In this document: piece by piece, positions 35,053 through 44,197 of the stretch
Position numbering within the stretch: the stretch's first letter is position 1
Layout of the letters: each line of letters starts with the position of its first letter
NCBI RefSeq assembly: GCF_003345295.1
Contig: NZ_CP031055.1
Coordinates: forward strand, 1,674,001 to 1,738,000
DNA: 64,000 nucleotides
Origin: Vibrio splendidus
Lineage (GTDB): Bacteria > Pseudomonadota > Gammaproteobacteria > Enterobacterales > Vibrionaceae
Reading direction: 5' to 3'
Program-made: the position numbers and the translations under genes
Notes under the pieces: model-generated
Seen by the model: only the letters and a program-made list of their open reading frames with translations
Told to the model about the DNA's origin: nothing
Database searches by the model: none

Positions 35053-36621
35053 TTATTCCTGATACTGATCGTGCGATACGTCTAGCTGGTAGAAAGTCGC
35101 TTGTGAGTAATCGTCTAGGTCGCCGCTGATGTTTTGGTTGTAAACACCGGCTTTGAAGTACATGTACTTGCCGCCTGCGTCGTAGCCGCTGTTGCTCATA
35201 TCAACCACTTGTACAACATCGTCTTTGCCTTCACGCATTAAAGTAACTGTCATCGTGTTGCCTTTAACGTCAATGCGGTAGCTGAACACTTCGCCAAGTG
35301 CGATACCATCTTCACCTACTTCTGCCGTCATATCGCCCACGAGAGGGTAGAAGTCCTCTTTTGTTGCGTCTTGGCTTTCGTGTGCAAAGTAAACTGCGCC
35401 CGTAGCTTGGTTTGGCAATTTACGGTAGTACAAACGAATCGGCTCATCGTTTTGATCGTGAATCTGACCAATGATAAAGCGACCTACTTCATTCGCATTA
35501 CCTGTCGTTGTTGCGTGGTCGATTTTCAACGTCGCTTCTAGAACGCCGTCGATACCAGCCGCCGACTCTAAGTCAGATTCAGGCGCGCTTGAAAATACCC
35601 AGTTGTTCTTGTTAACACCTTTAGTACTAATAGACTGATCACCACGACGCATCATTTCACGAAGCTCTGTACGCGCGTACTTAGTGTTTTTAGAGGTACG
35701 TACACCCTTCACATAAGCCTTGAATACTAGGCCGCCATCATCAGCGGTGTAGAAGATTTCAGGGTGTTGGTAACCGTTTGCAAGGTTCCACTCAGAAACG
35801 TCATCAGGTTTGCCATTTTTATCATGATCGAAAGGCTGAGATAGATACCAATGAGTCATATCAAAGTTTTCGCTAGGTGCATTACCTGCTAGAGGTGTAT
35901 CAGGTAAGCTCGTTGGTAGAGGTAGCGCAGTGCGTGTTTCACATTTAACTGTTGTCTCACAAGGGTAAACCGCTGCTACACCGAAGTTACCAGAGCGTAG
36001 ATCTTTGCGCGCATCTTTACGTGCTTTTTCTGCCGCTTTCATTTCAGCGATAATCACGGCTTCTGCTGCTACCACGTCTGAAGTGATGATATGGCTAGCA
36101 GGACATGCGTTAATGCTACAGTTAATCGCCGCTAATCCAGTCACACTGTTCCAACCGTTTTTGGTGTTACCGTGACCAACGTATCTTACGTAGCGTGCTT
36201 GCACTGCTGGCTCAAATTGGAAACGCTCTAGGCCGATCGCTTTACCTGAGCTTAGTTGGTTTTCTAGTACCGTTGTCCAGCTTTCGCCATCGACACTCAC
36301 TTGAATATCAAATTTAGATTGGCGCTGATTACCTTTACTGAAAGATGCCTGAACCGCGTCAAACTCTTGTACTGAACCATAGTCTAGCGTTGCCCACTCG
36401 CCGTCACCCGCAGATGACCAACGTGTAGTTAGGTCTTGGTCAACGAGACGATCAGGTCCGTTACCATCATGGCTACTAGCGGTAACAGCAACTGGCGTCA
36501 GAAGCGCTTCACCAGTTTCTTTGTTATTTGGAAAATCAGCAGTAGGCGTGCTCGTGCTCGCACAACCAACCGCAAGTAGAATAGAAGAAGCGAGTAAAGT
36601 TTTTAGAGTAATTTGTTTCAT
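35053..36621 (-). CDS. CBM32-PL7 alginate lyase, lipoprotein
   Basis: 522 residues from the ATG at 36619-36621; the open frame runs 11 codons further. The lipobox LAVGC gives lipid Cys20. A CBM32/discoidin domain (about 41-168, with RWSSAGDGEWATLDYG and ARYVRYVGHG) is followed by a charged alpha-helical linker (about 183-207). The PL7 domain (about 250-520) has RTELR (317-321), QIH (386-388) and YFKAGVYNQ (488-496). The CBM32, helix and PL7 order is that of AlyB from V. splendidus OU02, where the linker affects product size. It sits on the outer membrane and cuts polymeric alginate. Two copies of TTATAATACAA lie upstream, one overlapping the ribosome-site region. Confidence 0.93.
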   Translation of the reverse strand: MKQITLKTLLASSILLAVGCASTSTPTADFPNNKETGEALLTPVAVTASSHDGNGPDRLVDQDLTTRWSSAGDGEWATLDYGSVQEFDAVQASFSKGNQRQSKFDIQVSVDGESWTTVLENQLSSGKAIGLERFQFEPAVQARYVRYVGHGNTKNGWNSVTGLAAINCSINACPASHIITSDVVAAEAVIIAEMKAAEKARKDARKDLRSGNFGVAAVYPCETTVKCETRTALPLPTSLPDTPLAGNAPSENFDMTHWYLSQPFDHDKNGKPDDVSEWNLANGYQHPEIFYTADDGGLVFKAYVKGVRTSKNTKYARTELREMMRRGDQSISTKGVNKNNWVFSSAPESDLESAAGIDGVLEATLKIDHATTTGNANEVGRFIIGQIHDQNDEPIRLYYRKLPNQATGAVYFAHESQDATKEDFYPLVGDMTAEVGEDGIALGEVFSYRIDVKGNTMTVTLMREGKDDVVQVVDMSNSGYDAGGKYMYFKAGVYNQNISGDLDDYSQATFYQLDVSHDQYQE

Positions 36622-36634
36622 ATTTAATCCATTA

Positions 36635-36645
36635 TTATAATACAA
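36635..36645. promoter_or_regulatory. Putative operator TTATAATACAA, proximal
   Basis: One mismatch from TTGTNNNACAA, only 14 bases before the lyase ATG. The identical 11-mer recurs at 36742. Confidence 0.5.
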
Positions 36646-36741
36646 AGACAGCATTCGTAAGTGAAAGCTAAATCAGCAAACACGAGCTATAAGGCGATTC
36701 ACCTATCAGTATTTGCGATAACATGAAAATATTACGTAATC

Positions 36742-36752
36742 TTATAATACAA
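36742..36752. promoter_or_regulatory. Putative operator TTATAATACAA, distal
   Basis: The same 11-mer as at 36635, 121 bases upstream of the lyase start codon. Confidence 0.5.
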
Positions 36753-36928
36753 ATAAAACACTTCGTTGGATAAATGAGACTAGGAACACTTTCCGATTTT
36801 TCCATACTTTAACTGGATCACATTCCCTATTGATAAAAGACAATATATAAGAATTTAGAATGTGAAATGAGCTGGTAAGGGCAGAACAAGCGAGCTGTAA
36901 TAGTGTATATTTGCATGGTTCGAGCAGA

Positions 36929-37249
36929 ACATCTTATAGTTCGCCATTTTGAAGATTAGGTTTTCCGTCTCTTCATCTCATCCGCATAAAAATAATCACT
37001 GACATAACCATCGAAGTTACCACCTTTGACTTCAGAGGTTTTATTGCCCTCCTCTCCATTAGGATCAGACGCCTGAAGATCTGAGCTGGAAAGGATGTTT
37101 TGATACTTAGCAATATCATAAGGCGCAACAACACCATAAGAAGTACCTGGACTGGTGTTATCAGAAGAGTCATTGCTATCGCTTGAGCTGCTTCCACCGC
37201 AGCCGTATGTGAGCGAAGCGAGCGCAACGATGATGATTGGCTTATTCAC
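36929..37249 (-). pseudogene. Frameshifted, truncated PL7-like alginate lyase
   Basis: A 97-codon frame (36956-37249) starts with a lipoprotein signal (LTYGC) and a Ser/Asp linker, then reads YDIAKYQNILSSSDLQASDP and GNFDGYVSDYFYADE. In another frame, directly following, stands EETENLIFKMANYKM. Joined, they give the N-terminal half of a PL7-type lyase of the SELREG class, shifted by an extra GA in GATGAGATGAAG. Homology stops after NYKM, before the RxELR catalytic strand, so no active enzyme is possible. The short lipoprotein might still be made. A half-operator TTGTACTATTT lies upstream at 37292. Confidence 0.65.
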
Positions 37250-37397
37250 ATTTATCTCACTTATCCATAAGAGTAGAGTGATAATGCATATTTGTACTAT
37301 TTTATGTCAATTATCTATTTATCAGAATGTGAGATGCGGAAAATGAAGTGAAATTAACGGATATTGCGTAGAATTAGATTCAAGAACAACGCAGAAA

Positions 37398-37430
37398 AGC
37401 CACTCTAAACTCGACAGTTAATGAGTGGCT
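37398..37430 (-). terminator. Terminator of chemoreceptor copy 2
   Basis: AGCCACTC / GAGTGGCT stem, 57 bases past the stop at 37487. Confidence 0.7.
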
Positions 37431-37486
37431 CTCAGATCAACAACTAAACTTAGTATGTTGATTTTTAGATATAAATATTAGAAAGA

Positions 37487-39415
37487 TTAAACCTTAAAGC
37501 TGCTCATCAACTCACTAACGCTACCGTTAAGTGTTTTGATTTCTGCTGATTCAGTCAACTGATCTTGGCTTAGCTTATTAAGTTCCTCAACAAAGCTTTC
37601 AATCTTATGCATGTTCTTAGCAATGCTCTGAATAAGGGCGTTTTGCTCAACAGATGAACCCGAAATGTCATTGTTGAAACGACTTACTGTTTCCATCTGC
37701 TCGGTTAGCTTCGCCAACATGTTTACCGCTTGAACCACTTGAGCGCGAGTCAGTTCACAGTTACTTTTGGTCAACTCAATCGATTTAACCAAACCATCTG
37801 ATTTAGACTGCAAGCCAGATAACGCTTCATCAATTTCAGAGGTACTGATTTGCGTTCGGTTGGCTAACGCACGGACTTCATCAGCAACCACCGCGAAACC
37901 TCGACCATGTTCACCCGCTCTCGCCGCTTCAATTGACGCATTCAATGCCAGCAAATTAGTTTGTTCCGCAATCCCGCCAATCACAGACACGATAGACTGG
38001 ATGCTCTGCGTTTCATTGGCCATTGAGCGAATATCATCAGAAGTGGTGCAGACTTGCTTCTCAAGATCACTGATATAGGTTTCCGTCACGGTGTTAATCT
38101 GTTTAGTCTCATCACTGAACACAGCCGCTTCTCTTGCTGCTTCTGCCGCGGACTGAGAACTCTTTTCTACTTCATTCGATGCTTCAGACAAGCCGTTAAT
38201 CGCAGAGACCACTTGAACCGTTTCATCAGTATGAACTTGCAGTACGTCGCTGGTTTCTTTACAGCCTTCGCGAATACTCAGTACCTTGGTATCGAGATCC
38301 GAGTTCTTATATTTCACATCCTTAACCATCTCTTGTAAGCCGATAATGAACAAGTTGATGTCTTTGGCGATATGTCCTAAGTCATCATTCCCCTTCTCAG
38401 CAAGCCTTTGAGTCAGGTCTCCGTTACCTTGAGATAGGTCGTGGACGATTTTGCGTAGTGACACGATTGGGCGATAAAAACGATTTAGAAGCAAAATCAT
38501 CAATATCACCGAGCCAAGCACACAAGCCACGATAAGGATGCGCGCACTCGACATCACGCCATTCAACTGATTGAGCGCGAGCTCAGGGTCAATACTAGAG
38601 ATCATGAACCACTCTTTCTGGCTGCCAATATCCACTTTCTTGGCCATCAATATTCTCTGGTTACCATCAATCACACCCTCAATGAATTGATCAGGCTGTT
38701 CAATGGCACTGTTGAGTTTCATCTGCGTATCTGCGGAAGATATATTGCTTTGCGGAAGTACGTTTTCGATTGTTGAAGCGACCACCATGCCCTTCTCGTC
38801 GATGATAATGCCTTTGGCTTCGTAGATGCTGTCCAACTGTTCAAGTTGCGTTTCCAAATCGTCAAAACGTATGTCGGCCATGATGACGCGATCTTGGTAT
38901 GAGTACGTCACACCAATCATAGGCACTTGAGTACTCTTAGTGAAAAACTGATCACTAAAAGATAAGCCTGATTTCAATTTCGCTTGTTGATACCAAGGTC
39001 GAGTGGTTGGATTGTACTTTTCTTTGATTCCAACACCGTTAGGGAAAGACTCTGACGGACGAGAAGTGTAAGAACGGCCGTCGTCAAAACCAACTACGAT
39101 TTTATCAATGCCACCGAGCTTGGCTGCGTAATGCATAAGCGCTTCATTAGGCACTTGGTATGGGGATTTCATGAACTCTTGTGCGACAGAGTTTACGGTA
39201 TCGATAGTGCGCTGAACGGTACTTTCTATTTGATTAATTTCTATCGTTAGCGAGTGGTCAATCTCGTTATAAATCGTTTGGTTTACCTGGTCTGCTGCTA
39301 AGTCAAGCGTAAACCAGTTCGTAAATGCCAACGCACTAGAACTGACGATCGCCACCATTAAAATCAATTTTCCTTTAAACCCTAGAGACAATTTTGAATT
39401 CATAAAACTCATCAT
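37487..39415 (-). CDS. Methyl-accepting chemotaxis protein with dCache domain (copy 2)
   Basis: 642 residues from the ATG at 39413-39415; a TTG three codons upstream is possible, and an ATG at 39403 has a GATGAG site. The first helix (about 15-35) is followed by a double-Cache periplasmic domain (about 40-290) with RPWYQQAKLKSGLSFSDQFF, a motif of amine- and acid-binding dCache domains. A second helix (about 293-313), HAMP and the signalling hairpin with LLALNASIEAARAGEHGRGF follow. It differs from copy 1 in its sensory domain. The gene lies between alginate lyases, so a uronate ligand is plausible, though the dCache motif can also bind amino acids or organic acids. Confidence 0.9.
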   Translation of the reverse strand: MMSFMNSKLSLGFKGKLILMVAIVSSSALAFTNWFTLDLAADQVNQTIYNEIDHSLTIEINQIESTVQRTIDTVNSVAQEFMKSPYQVPNEALMHYAAKLGGIDKIVVGFDDGRSYTSRPSESFPNGVGIKEKYNPTTRPWYQQAKLKSGLSFSDQFFTKSTQVPMIGVTYSYQDRVIMADIRFDDLETQLEQLDSIYEAKGIIIDEKGMVVASTIENVLPQSNISSADTQMKLNSAIEQPDQFIEGVIDGNQRILMAKKVDIGSQKEWFMISSIDPELALNQLNGVMSSARILIVACVLGSVILMILLLNRFYRPIVSLRKIVHDLSQGNGDLTQRLAEKGNDDLGHIAKDINLFIIGLQEMVKDVKYKNSDLDTKVLSIREGCKETSDVLQVHTDETVQVVSAINGLSEASNEVEKSSQSAAEAAREAAVFSDETKQINTVTETYISDLEKQVCTTSDDIRSMANETQSIQSIVSVIGGIAEQTNLLALNASIEAARAGEHGRGFAVVADEVRALANRTQISTSEIDEALSGLQSKSDGLVKSIELTKSNCELTRAQVVQAVNMLAKLTEQMETVSRFNNDISGSSVEQNALIQSIAKNMHKIESFVEELNKLSQDQLTESAEIKTLNGSVSELMSSFKV

Positions 39416-39830
39416 CCATATCAACCTATGTCTATTATTTTCATCCGAATGAAATGGTCATTTTTTACATTTTCGAAGATACGGGAAGCGAAACTTGTTC
39501 ATGCCGATCCATCGTCACAACCACTACTTTAATTAATATTGTATGTTTAATTAATGGAGCTTTCTGTGAGCGATATTGACATATTAAAACTGGCTAAAAC
39601 CACCCTGTGACATAGGTATCATTTATGAGTCTTGGCTTTTAACGCGATTGGGAAAGAGCAAGTAAATCACGAAAAATGATCGAATTTCAAATAACCATCA
39701 AACAAATTCGCCGATAATACTTCTAATCAAATTATTGATGTCAATTTCGATTCGCTGACTAGAAAGTGAGCCTTAAGTCACATTCTCACTAACCAACCAT
39801 TCACTAAAGGCATTCAACCTTTAGATTTAT
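39416..39830. other. Gap upstream of chemoreceptor 2
   Basis: No gene seen. AT-rich, with an ATTGTATGTTTAAT half-site at 39538-39551. Confidence 0.4.
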
Positions 39831-39841
39831 TTGTAATACAA
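39831..39841 (+). promoter_or_regulatory. Putative operator TTGTAATACAA before an ORF-free transcript
   Basis: Perfect dyad with no protein gene on its right. It is followed by an extended -10, TGGTATGCT (39856-39864). Confidence 0.6.
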
Positions 39842-39870
39842 TAACCCCTAATGTATGGTATGCTTGAATC

Positions 39871-40072
39871 ATAACTTAAGTTATTTCTGGATGCTTTTGT
39901 GCAATTCAAAGTGGTAATTGAAGCAACGCGCTTTAAGGTCATTGAACACGTTTAATGTAGAGACTGTCGGGGGATCTCGTTAATCGTTATTTTACTTGTC
40001 TTGTTCATTGGTTTTTCCAGACGGCTAGTCCGAATACGCCCACACAGTCACCAGCTGTGTGGGCTTTTTTTT
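39871..40072 (+). ncRNA. Candidate small RNA, alginate-regulon operator at its promoter
   Basis: About 200 bases start near 39871, downstream of a perfect regulon dyad (39831) and an extended -10. They contain no frame of note and end in a strong terminator, GCCCACACAG / CTGTGTGGGC with eight Ts (40038-40072). A U-rich stretch TTGTTCATTGGTTTTT before the terminator would suit Hfq. The next gene to the right is on the opposite strand, so the transcript serves no coding region. The start site and size are inferred and the family is not recognised. Confidence 0.5.
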
Positions 40073-40360
40073 GCTTTCTTTTCGGACCAGACATTCGAGC
40101 AGTGTTAAACCATCACCAGCAATCAGTTAAGTGCACTGGTTTAAGCTTGCGGGGAAAAGTGAGTGAACGAGTGGGTGCTAGAAGGCTTTGAATTTGCCGT
40201 TAGAAATAGGAATAAATATAGATATAGAAAAAATAGGAATTGAGGCAGTAGCAGAGTTAAACAGAGTTTTGATTAGGTGTAGCTGAGGGAATTGAAGTAG
40301 AAGTAGAAATAGAAGATTTTAAACAGGGAACAAAGGATTGGATATGGCAGATAAAAACGA
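40073..40360. other. Gap between the candidate sRNA and dehR
   Basis: Purine-rich DNA with imperfect GAAATAGA/GAAGTAGA repeats and no gene. Confidence 0.4.
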
Positions 40361-40410
40361 ACCTCGCTGAGGTATCGCCGCCCAGAAGACAAGCGATACC
40401 CTAGCGAGGT
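40361..40410 (-). terminator. Long hairpin terminator of dehR
   Basis: ACCTCGCT.AGGTATCGC pairs with GCGATACCCTAGCGAGGT over about 16 of 18 bases, 11 bases past the stop. Confidence 0.75.
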
Positions 40411-40420
40411 CGTACGTCGA

Positions 40421-41302
40421 TTACTTCTCTAGTTTAGCGAAGTAGTCGAAGATTACTGGTACATCGTTGTTACCCATGCCGGCATCAACAGCAGCTTGTA
40501 GGCTTGTTGCAGTACCTTGAGCGATTAGAGACTCAGTACCTAGCTCTTCACAAAGTGCAAGGAAGTAACCAAGGTCTTTGTTAGCGTTAGCAACAGAGAA
40601 ACCTAGCTTCTCTTCGCCGTCTACTGCGTAGAACTTACAGAATTGCATGAACGGAGAGTTAGATGGACCTGCAGACATGATATCAAACAGTTGTTGGCCA
40701 TCAACACCAGCGCGTTGAGCAACAGCGAAAGCTTGAGACATAGTTGCAACAGTCGTCATGCCCATGAAGTTGTTTACAAGCTTAGTTACGTGACCAGAAC
40801 CTAGAGCGCCTAGGTGGAATACGTTTTCGCCTTGCTCTTCAAGAACAGGTTTAACTTTGTTGAAAGTTTCCATGTCGCCAGCAGCCATGATGTTCAGAAG
40901 ACCATCTTTAGCGTGTGCAGGAGTACGACCTAGAGGTGCGTCGATCATGCCCGCGCCTTTTTCAGCAAGAGCTGCGCCGATTTTCTTAGTAGAAGCAGGG
41001 ATAGAAGTACCGAAGTCTACTAGTACTGCGCCTTCTTTGATGCCCGCAAGAACACCGTCTTCGCCGTATACGATTTTTTCAACAACAGCTGAAGTTGTAA
41101 GACAAAACTGAACAATGTCACTTGCCGCAGCGAGTTCTTTAGCAGAAGTGAATGCAGTCGCATTACCGCGGTCTGTAACGCGAGCAACAGCTTCAGCGCT
41201 TAGATCCATTACGTTTACGTGGTAGCCGCGCTTTTGCAGGTTTTCAACCATGTTGCCGCCCATAAGACCTAGGCCAATGAAACCGATTACAGGTTTAGTC
41301 AT
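40421..41302 (-). CDS. dehR: HIBADH-family reductase, probable DEH(U) reductase
   Basis: 293 residues from the ATG after GGAG; a TTG two codons upstream is rejected. The NAD(P) site is GFIGLGLMGGNM (about 6-17), and the beta-hydroxyacid signature continues to the TTSAVVE block. The catalytic lysine lies in GHVTKLVNNFMG. The sequence resembles tartronate semialdehyde/3-hydroxyisobutyrate dehydrogenases. In V. splendidus 12B01 a gene of this class in the alginate locus (DehR) reduces DEH to KDG with NADH, and the same role is inferred here. Upstream lies a half-operator TTGTATGATTA (41324). It is a single-gene unit. Confidence 0.85.
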   Translation of the reverse strand: MTKPVIGFIGLGLMGGNMVENLQKRGYHVNVMDLSAEAVARVTDRGNATAFTSAKELAAASDIVQFCLTTSAVVEKIVYGEDGVLAGIKEGAVLVDFGTSIPASTKKIGAALAEKGAGMIDAPLGRTPAHAKDGLLNIMAAGDMETFNKVKPVLEEQGENVFHLGALGSGHVTKLVNNFMGMTTVATMSQAFAVAQRAGVDGQQLFDIMSAGPSNSPFMQFCKFYAVDGEEKLGFSVANANKDLGYFLALCEELGTESLIAQGTATSLQAAVDAGMGNNDVPVIFDYFAKLEK

Positions 41303-41730
41303 GTTCAAACTCCAAATATAGTATTGTATGATTATATGCTCATTATAATAACTACGTCTTTCTCGTTTCGCAATAGTTTTAGGGCATTGATTTGATGGTT
41401 AGACGCAAGTTGTGACGGGGGTTCACTTTACGAGAAAATATGGGGCACGCTTTGTACTTACAGGAACTATATGCCACCTAAAAAACCGTCTATTGATGAA
41501 ATAACATACGTTAAATGTCATACGATTAGTAAGAACAAGCTACGCCTTTACCTATGTATAGTTCACTATTCCCTTACTCAGCCAGTGACGAAGGTAGTTC
41601 ACGGTAAAACTGACTAAACCGCCGTGACGCTAACTAAACCGTTGTAAGACTGGGCTCAGTGCTTGAGTTACTTAAGACGGTGGTTTCCACCAGGCCAATC
41701 AAGTTTTCTTTCAACCTGATCGGTTTGCCA
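41303..41730. other. Gap upstream of dehR
   Basis: No gene. Contains the dehR promoter region with TTGTATGATTA at 41324-41334 and ATGTCATACGA (two mismatches to the dyad) at 41515-41525. Confidence 0.4.
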
Positions 41731-41802
41731 CTTATCCAACTTATCCAACTTATCCAACTTATCCAACTTATCCAACTTATCCAACTTATCCAACTTATCC
41801 AA
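41731..41802. repeat. 9-bp tandem repeat, CTTATCCAA x 8
   Basis: Eight perfect copies (72 bp) between dehR and the PL15 gene, continued by five or six copies of CTAA to about 41833. The unit length is a multiple of three but the tract is intergenic. Confidence 0.96.
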
Positions 41803-41842
41803 CTTAACTAGCTAACTAACTAACTAACTAACTAGACAAACA

Positions 41843-41872
41843 AAAAACTCCGAGCTTTCACTCGGAGTTTTT
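41843..41872 (-). terminator. Terminator of the PL15 gene
   Basis: AAAAACTCCGAG / CTCGGAGTTTTT perfect stem. Confidence 0.9.
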
Positions 41873-41900
41873 AGTATCTAGCTTCTGTTACTTCAGCGGA

Positions 41901-43979
41901 TTACAGTTCGATTGAAACCGTTTCACCGTCAACATTGAGTAGTAGCGTGTTGCCTTCAAGCTTATGAGACACTTCAACTTGCTCGCCTTCGTTCTTATTA
42001 GGAACGAGAAGCGTCAGGATGTTGTGCTCTTTCGATGGCTTGAATTCCACTTCAACGTGACGGTGGATTTCAAGATCTTTGAACTCGTATGGGTCAACTT
42101 CGCCGAAGCCTTCAACGTTCTTAACTGAAGTGATGTTATCAGCAGACTCGTTGATGAAGTTTACGCCTAGGTGTGCAACTTCGCCGCGGATAGTGAAAGA
42201 CTTGTCTGCCACTTCATTTGCGAAAGTTGTGTGCATTAGCCAAGTCATGTCTTTCTCTTCAGAAAGCGTAGCCTTGTCTTGCATTACGAATACTTTACCT
42301 TGAACGAACCAAACTTTACGCTTGTAAGATTCGATTTCAGGAACGAAATACTTGTAAGATGCCGTTGCATCACCTTCAACCATCTTCACATCAGATTCTG
42401 TGTCGAAGTCAGAAATAGTGCCGCCCGATTCGATACAGAAACGATCTTGGTGGTTTTCGTAGCCTGTGTTCTTGTTCTCGCCGTACTGACCTTTACCGCC
42501 AAACAGTGGAAGGTTTTTAGAGAACGTTTGACGACGCCACTTAGTGTGCATGTCTACACCGAAACCACCGTAGTAACCTGTTACTGACGCTAGCGTTTCA
42601 CCAAATGCGTGAAGCGTAAATGCGTTTTGGTCACCGTGAGAGTGGCTGATTGAGCCAAACGGAGAACATTTGAATACCATGTGAATATGGTTATCACGCT
42701 CAGTCATCTTGTTGTGGAATGCAGCCCAACCCGTGATTGGGAATACTTTCAACAGTGGATCATTCGATGGTGCTTTCTCTTCAGGAGCATCCCAAAGGAA
42801 GTTAAAACGAAGATCGTCGTAACCGAAGTCCCACCAACCAAAGTTGTAGAATTTAGTGTGTGCTTCAGTATCACGGCCTTTCAGTTGGTTGTAGTACCAA
42901 ACGTACTCAGGCTTCTGGTTAACACCTGCGTAGTGCTTGATGTTGTAAGCCAGTTTTAGACCTGGGAAATCGCCGATTGAAGACTGGTCACAGAAGCTCG
43001 CGCGCTTAGAGTGAACAGGCATACAATAAAGCGGGAAGTCACCGGTGTTTTCATAGAATGTTTTGTTAAACATGTCTACGCCACAGTATGCTTTCAATAG
43101 ATCGAATGCTTCGCCTAGGAATGCCGTTTGTGTGTTCCAGTAGTCTGGACCTTCAGCCCAACCGCCGTCTACACCGCCCCATGGTGGGTAGTGTACTGCG
43201 TAGTATTCTAGAGCGTAAGCGATGTACTCGCCTGCTTTCGGGTGATCGTGGTAAAGCGCGATACACGTTGGGATGATAGCAGAAGAGATAGAACGAACAC
43301 CGTGGCTGTTTAGCGGGTTGTTTAATAGGTCAACCGTCACTTTCAGGTGGTGCATGATTTCGTCTAGACGCTCAATCAAAGCATCTTGAACTTGCTGACG
43401 TTCTTCATCTGTGAAGTAGCCGTGTAGCCAGTCGTAACCCCAAGCCATTGCAGCGATGACACGGAAAGCCGCTTCGTCGTTGTAGCCACGAGAAGTCACG
43501 CCTTCTGGATCGTACGTAGACAGTTTTAGAGTCCAAGCTTTTGCTTTAGCAATGAGCGCTTCGTCTTCTTTTACAACACCAGCAATCGCTAGGTTACGTG
43601 TCGCGTTCAGTGCCATTTGGCAATCAACGTACATTTGACGCCAATAAGGACGCCATAGAGAAGCTTTACCTACCGTCTCAGCTGGGTACGCTTGAGGCTC
43701 TTCAAAAGGCGCAGTCTCAAGAAACTTAACGGTAGAGTTGTTGTAGAAGTCATCAAACATGCAGTGAGCTTCATCAGCTTTCACTTTTGCTTTGAATTCT
43801 TCTAGCTGATCAGCTTGAACAAGAAGACGCGGACGTGCTTCGCTCAAGGTGTCTAGGAATGATAGGTCGAAGTCACGTGTTTGAACTTCGATAGGGAGTA
43901 GGTCTACAAGATTACCTGCTGAAGTATCATTCTCCAGCTTCATCTTCCTGATTGCATCAAGAGATTTTTGGTCGCTCAT
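41901..43979 (-). CDS. oalA: PL15 oligoalginate lyase (exolytic), cytoplasmic
   Basis: 692 residues without a signal peptide. An alpha/alpha toroid comes first (about 45-400, with NSHGVR at 224-229 and GGWAEGPDYW at 272-281), then a heparinase II/III-type beta-sandwich (about 410-690) opened by HSHGDQNAF (446-454). This is the layout of PL15 exolyases such as Atu3025, where a His in the NSHG segment and a Tyr act in elimination. It frees unsaturated monouronate from the ends of oligomers. V. splendidus OalA is of this family. A perfect TTGTAGGACAA dyad lies 58 bases upstream. It is its own unit, with symporter 2 encoded upstream on the same strand behind a separate terminator. Confidence 0.9.
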   Translation of the reverse strand: MSDQKSLDAIRKMKLENDTSAGNLVDLLPIEVQTRDFDLSFLDTLSEARPRLLVQADQLEEFKAKVKADEAHCMFDDFYNNSTVKFLETAPFEEPQAYPAETVGKASLWRPYWRQMYVDCQMALNATRNLAIAGVVKEDEALIAKAKAWTLKLSTYDPEGVTSRGYNDEAAFRVIAAMAWGYDWLHGYFTDEERQQVQDALIERLDEIMHHLKVTVDLLNNPLNSHGVRSISSAIIPTCIALYHDHPKAGEYIAYALEYYAVHYPPWGGVDGGWAEGPDYWNTQTAFLGEAFDLLKAYCGVDMFNKTFYENTGDFPLYCMPVHSKRASFCDQSSIGDFPGLKLAYNIKHYAGVNQKPEYVWYYNQLKGRDTEAHTKFYNFGWWDFGYDDLRFNFLWDAPEEKAPSNDPLLKVFPITGWAAFHNKMTERDNHIHMVFKCSPFGSISHSHGDQNAFTLHAFGETLASVTGYYGGFGVDMHTKWRRQTFSKNLPLFGGKGQYGENKNTGYENHQDRFCIESGGTISDFDTESDVKMVEGDATASYKYFVPEIESYKRKVWFVQGKVFVMQDKATLSEEKDMTWLMHTTFANEVADKSFTIRGEVAHLGVNFINESADNITSVKNVEGFGEVDPYEFKDLEIHRHVEVEFKPSKEHNILTLLVPNKNEGEQVEVSHKLEGNTLLLNVDGETVSIEL

Positions 43980-44036
43980 TCTAACTCACTTATTTTTCAA
44001 GTTGATTGAAAGGAATTAGCAACAATATACGTATTA

Positions 44037-44047
44037 TTGTAGGACAA
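44037..44047. promoter_or_regulatory. Putative operator TTGTAGGACAA
   Basis: Perfect TTGTNNNACAA dyad 58 bases upstream of the PL15 gene. Confidence 0.65.
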
Positions 44048-44145
44048 TTGAATGTATTTCGATTCGATCGTACAATTTTTTACAGTTTTCGTGATTTAGG
44101 TCTGATGTTGTAAGCCAGGCGTGTTTACTCACTTCGCAAAACAAA

Positions 44146-44177
44146 AAATGCGACGCTCTTTCGAGTCGTCGCATTTT
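44146..44177 (-). terminator. Terminator of symporter copy 2
   Basis: AAAATGCGACG / CGTCGCATTTT stem, 21 bases past the stop. Confidence 0.88.
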
Positions 44178-44197
44178 GTCTAAACGTTCGCTAGCTA

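Noticed and set aside
41731..41802. CRISPR array or iteron origin at the 9-bp repeat
   Set aside because: Units are contiguous with no spacers, and no cas or replication gene is nearby.
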